Below the pieces are notes generated by a model that saw only the letters and a list, made by a program, of their open reading frames with translations, had not been told where the DNA came from and ran no database searches. Below are positions 62,501 through 64,000 of a DNA stretch of 64,000 bases, in pieces (the first letter of the stretch is position 1; each line of letters opens with the position of its first letter). Position numbers and translations under genes: made by a program. This DNA comes from Archangium lipolyticum. Its GTDB lineage: Bacteria > Myxococcota > Myxococcia > Myxococcales > Myxococcaceae. The DNA lies in the NCBI RefSeq assembly GCF_024623785.1, contig NZ_JANKBZ010000001.1:434001-498000 (forward strand), in the 5' to 3' direction.

Positions 62501-63066
62501 TCGCCCTGACGCTCCCGTTCTACTTCGACCGCCACCGCGCGGTGATGGAGCGCTACCGCCACCTCGTCAATTTCGGAGCCCTCGTCGGGTCGGAGTCGAA
62601 CGGCGTGCTCGAGCGCCAGCCCTCTCTCATCAACGGCCAGTCCTTCACCTGGAAGTTGGGCCCGAAGGACGAGGAGCACATCCGCTATGCCCTGGGGATG
62701 CTGCTGGAGCTCGGCAGGGGCGCGGGGGCCCGTCGCATCGCCCTGCCTACCCGGCCGGGCGTGGAGTTCGAGCCCACCGAGGAGAACATCCGGGAATTCA
62801 ACCGGCGGCTCTCCACCTACCGGCTGCGCATGCAGGACCTCCTCGTCAACACGGCACACCCCCAGGGCGGCAATCTCATGGCGGGGCGGCAATCCCTCCA
62901 CCGGGACGAGCGGGTGGTGGACGAGGACTTCCGCGTCGTCGGGCTCGACAACGTCTACGTCGTGGATGCTTCCGTGTTCCCCACGAGCATCACGGTCAAC
63001 CCGCAGTGGACGATCATGGCCATGAGCTCCCTGGCGGCCTCCCGGATCCTCCAGGCCCACGCCTGA
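59563..63066 (+). CDS. Membrane-fused GMC-family alcohol oxidoreductase
   Basis: 1167 residues. The N-terminal about 475 residues hold roughly ten to twelve transmembrane helices with no recognised family. A linker region (about 490-600) has A-L-F-P-P-R-E-R and resembles the N-domain of long-chain fatty-alcohol oxidases. The C-terminal half (about 670-1167) is a GMC oxidoreductase: G-S-G-P-G-G FAD loop at about 677, C-V-G-G-G-S-V-I-N-N-A, and N-T-A-H-P-Q-G-G-N, the active-site His end, then N-V-Y-V-V-D-A-S-V-F-P-T. It would oxidise a hydrophobic alcohol near the membrane with FAD. Fusion to a polytopic domain is unusual. The ribosome site at the ATG is weak. Confidence 0.9.
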   Translation: MPVPFHLRGYPGVDPLDGLSAAPRYLLAMAVTAVVSAGLVGFITPVFHLIEFSSPWGIAAEVAGFTLLAAPLLVTFRKSSSLFLYALVLLPLYALDLYLEDHFRAHGLRAVWMYTPGTFISRIEPPALRFLFTLSVDALLIGPVCLWISRLLASAFRPKVPANARQEVPPGQSLFPESWIEGAVPRPARDAGFWILRLLGLAYLGYLALLLLGGLGAAAWPPSVGMLFEMTYANAYLATNTVAKIGLMTGLAFTGAYNPRLRQTATLALLLGHAVSVVASLVFYAVDPPGTPYRDFLLTSSLVDGGMILLFLWILWRTRKDSAQGESETLLSSFSLPLTLWRYVLLGLAAYSSAVIVVSLIGRFGQLPLRGWDALFSFPDPTLGNSLTLYSTLAFLCLSMARQQYLRDALTGLLCFSLGLAILLGVLLLAVGSATVALPGEERPLSITRYLMLHVLEFVGVVAALSTLRSLYYNVEYTITSFRAPSAQAILGIHDALFPPRERSDVVQAVDRYAANIRGRRRGLLNFPFWLLEVLLPPVFGLHPGFSIMSPEEQRYFLRKYLIRHEHERQRSFVPELAGLAYQLAVAAHSVVLFAVYASRARQGRIGYVPPGGRLRLQGDSPSSAPPSQGMALLPTDERDLANFRPSAPARRVPAPRVITPGEDKPLPEEVDYLVVGSGPGGAVAAYRLAREEKTATIAVLERGDRYAPLQDFSEYELDMVAKLYKEGGIQQTKRADMIVLQGECVGGGSVINNAVCYRMPDHIHELWQREYGLDLGSLPAEYDRIAGELGIGPLPADGINQVVRAVFEQAVESFNATPGVSKLEPVRVVDVNAPAAVGDGLWNLGNKYLGKRSMLETFIPWSEARGVAFLPKCTAISFTRSGQRAGSVLVRTVGGMLHRIRIRKALVVAGGVIASSHFLMRSGVERPVGQRMSCNFALPATLELDRVVDAFDGEQITLGTKDSQNRALFETYFNPPGAFALTLPFYFDRHRAVMERYRHLVNFGALVGSESNGVLERQPSLINGQSFTWKLGPKDEEHIRYALGMLLELGRGAGARRIALPTRPGVEFEPTEENIREFNRRLSTYRLRMQDLLVNTAHPQGGNLMAGRQSLHRDERVVDEDFRVVGLDNVYVVDASVFPTSITVNPQWTIMAMSSLAASRILQAHA

Positions 63067-63114
63067 CGAGCAGGGTCTCGCGCCACGTGCCCTCCTCGTG
63101 AGGGTCTCAGCCTC

Positions 63115-63335
63115 TCAGGCCGGGGGCGAGGGTTGCAGATCATGAGACGGGGAGCCCCGGTGCAGGTCGAATCGATCCGGATCCGGGAACTTCCGCTCGT
63201 CTCGATTGGCGGAGGAGAGCAGCGGGAACACCATCGCCCCTCGCGGCACGGTCACTCCCGAGAGGGTGATGTCGCTGGCCGCGATCCGGGATTCGCGAGA
63301 ACTTCTGGCGCCATCAGGTTGATAGGATTCGTCAT
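63115..63335 (-). pseudogene. Cytochrome P450 remnant with internal deletion
   Basis: A minus frame from an ATG at 63335 (AAGGAGAAG upstream) reads M-T-N-P-I-N-L-M-A-P-E-V-L-A-N-P, a P450 N-terminus. After a frame change it continues S-R-I-A-A-S-D-I-T-L-S-G and A-M-V-F-P-L-L-S-S-A-N-R-D-E-R-K-F-P-D-P-D-R-F-D, the region after the ExxR helix. Everything between (about 270 residues) and the haem-Cys loop are missing. Confidence 0.8.
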
Positions 63336-63521
63336 TGTCTTCTCCTTGTCTGGGTCCACACCTTGATGAGGGCTGCGCGGCCTCTCCACGGACCTGGCAT
63401 CCCCCCTGCCCCCCAGCCCCCTCAGCGGCCCCTCCACTCTCGTCGAAGACAGGTTCAAAAATCCGTCCGCCCTCGTAAACGATTGAAAAGCGCAAAGAGA
63501 GTGTGTTACCCACCCGCCCGC

Positions 63522-63541
63522 CTGAACGAACGTTCGTTCAG
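63522..63541. promoter_or_regulatory. Perfect 20-bp palindrome upstream of the terminal TetR gene
   Basis: CTGAACGAACGTTCGTTCAG, a full palindrome 11 nt before the ATG at 63553. It is the expected autoregulatory TetR operator and has related copies at 33447 and 33511. Confidence 0.85.
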
Positions 63542-63552
63542 CAAGGCCGGTC

Positions 63553-64000
63553 ATGCGCACCCTTCCTCGATCACATCTGCAGGCTCAGAAGGCGACCCTT
63601 CCGGCAACGGTGCCCAACGGCACACGGCGGCGAATACTGGAGACGGCCCTGCGGCTCTTCGCGAGCGAGGGGTTTCACGGCACGTCGATCCGGGATGTCG
63701 CGAAGGAGCTGGAGCTCCAACCGAGCGCGCTCTACTCGCACTTCCCCTCCAAGGAGCACATCCTCGCGGAGCTCGTCCAGATTGGCCACGAGGCGCACCA
63801 CGAAGCACTCCGCGGGGCGCTGCTGAACGCGGGCACCGAACCGGCGGAGCAGGTGCGAGCGCTCGTCCGGGTCCACACCCGCCTGCATGCGACCCACCCG
63901 CAGTTGGCGGTCGTGGTGAACGAGGAGATCCACGCCCTGCCACCCGAGCTCGCCGCACCGGCGATGGCACTGCGAAACCAATCCGCCGCCTTCTTGCGCG
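63553..64000 (+). CDS. TetR-family regulator, cut by the window end
   Basis: 149 codons visible. HTH: R-R-I-L-E-T-A-L-R-L-F-A-S-E-G-F-H-G-T-S-I-R-D-V-A, then L-Q-P-S-A-L-Y-S-H-F-P-S-K-E-H-I-L-A-E-L, the standard TetR DNA-binding domain. The ligand domain follows (H-A-T-H-P-Q-L-A-V-V-V-N-E-E-I-H-A) and continues past the end. A perfect palindrome lies directly upstream. Related sites 30 kb away suggest that it, or a paralogue, controls the secreted esterase and hydrolase at 32.4-34.4 kb. Confidence 0.92.
   Translation, partial: MRTLPRSHLQAQKATLPATVPNGTRRRILETALRLFASEGFHGTSIRDVAKELELQPSALYSHFPSKEHILAELVQIGHEAHHEALRGALLNAGTEPAEQVRALVRVHTRLHATHPQLAVVVNEEIHALPPELAAPAMALRNQSAAFLR

Noticed and set aside
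1-64000. tRNA, rRNA and riboswitch search by eye
   Set aside because: No cloverleaf with a TTCGAnTC arm, no rRNA core, and no recognised riboswitch core was seen; a covariance-model scan would be needed to exclude small RNAs.

Overview
The window is about 64 kb of high-GC DNA from a myxobacterium, most likely of the Cystobacter/Archangium/Stigmatella type. The main evidence is an eight-gene Glt/Nfs-type envelope machine (FHA plus AgmX/PglI C-terminal domain, giant TPR protein, three small outer-membrane barrels), a MYXO-CTERM-like tail on a giant kelch/Ig protein, many lipoproteins, a PAS-rich soluble histidine kinase and an Uma2 protein. No rRNA, tRNA or CRISPR was seen. This assignment is by eye, without database searches.

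Layout. 1-4.3 kb: a GST-like gene cut by the window edge, then a soluble kinase with four near-identical PAS repeats. 4.4-16.4 kb (minus strand): the Glt/Nfs locus in the order B-A-C-D-E-F-G-H, that is nfsA to nfsH, with non-coding structures in three of its internal gaps. 16.6-19.4 kb: a glycosyltransferase remnant, then a quinone-oxidoreductase/SnoaL pair divergent from a LysR regulator. 19.4-27.6 kb: a graveyard of broken insertion sequences (IS91-like, IS66-like and a DDE element) and broken host genes, with a few intact genes among them, including an NmrA-type oxidoreductase divergent from its TetR regulator. 27.7-37 kb: single-gene units (M23 peptidase, secreted proteins, Uma2, HAF-repeat lipoprotein, PHB-depolymerase-type esterase, alpha/beta hydrolase, YciI lipoprotein, LysR/epimerase pair). 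37-45 kb: one 2687-residue kelch plus Ig-repeat surface protein. 45.5-51.9 kb: an EF-hand protein, a 997-residue three-domain terpenoid enzyme, a truncated porin-like gene, a secreted hydrolase and an IclR regulator with a family of palindromic sites. 52-64 kb: hemerythrin, methyltransferase, secreted proteins, remnants, a PAP2 membrane protein, a VOC protein, an HSL-family hydrolase, a membrane-fused GMC oxidoreductase, a P450 remnant and a TetR gene cut by the window end.

How genes work together. The minus-strand locus would build one trans-envelope complex: inner-membrane GltG/NfsG, periplasmic TPR proteins C, D and E, small F, and outer-membrane barrels A, B and H. The absence of gltI and gltJ after the last gene, and the single contiguous order, favour the Nfs (spore-coat) form over the motility form. 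Four local regulatory circuits can be read from palindromes: TetR/NmrA at 26.5 kb, LysR/epimerase at 35.9 kb, IclR (sites at 49.85, 49.90, 50.98 and 51.0 kb), and a terminal TetR whose operator at 63.5 kb recurs 30 kb away in front of the esterase/hydrolase pair.

The most unusual item is the terpenoid protein at 46.1-49.1 kb. It joins a squalene/phytoene-synthase-like domain to a polyprenyl-synthase domain that has lost its catalytic residues and a second copy that keeps them. It lies just downstream of an EF-hand protein.
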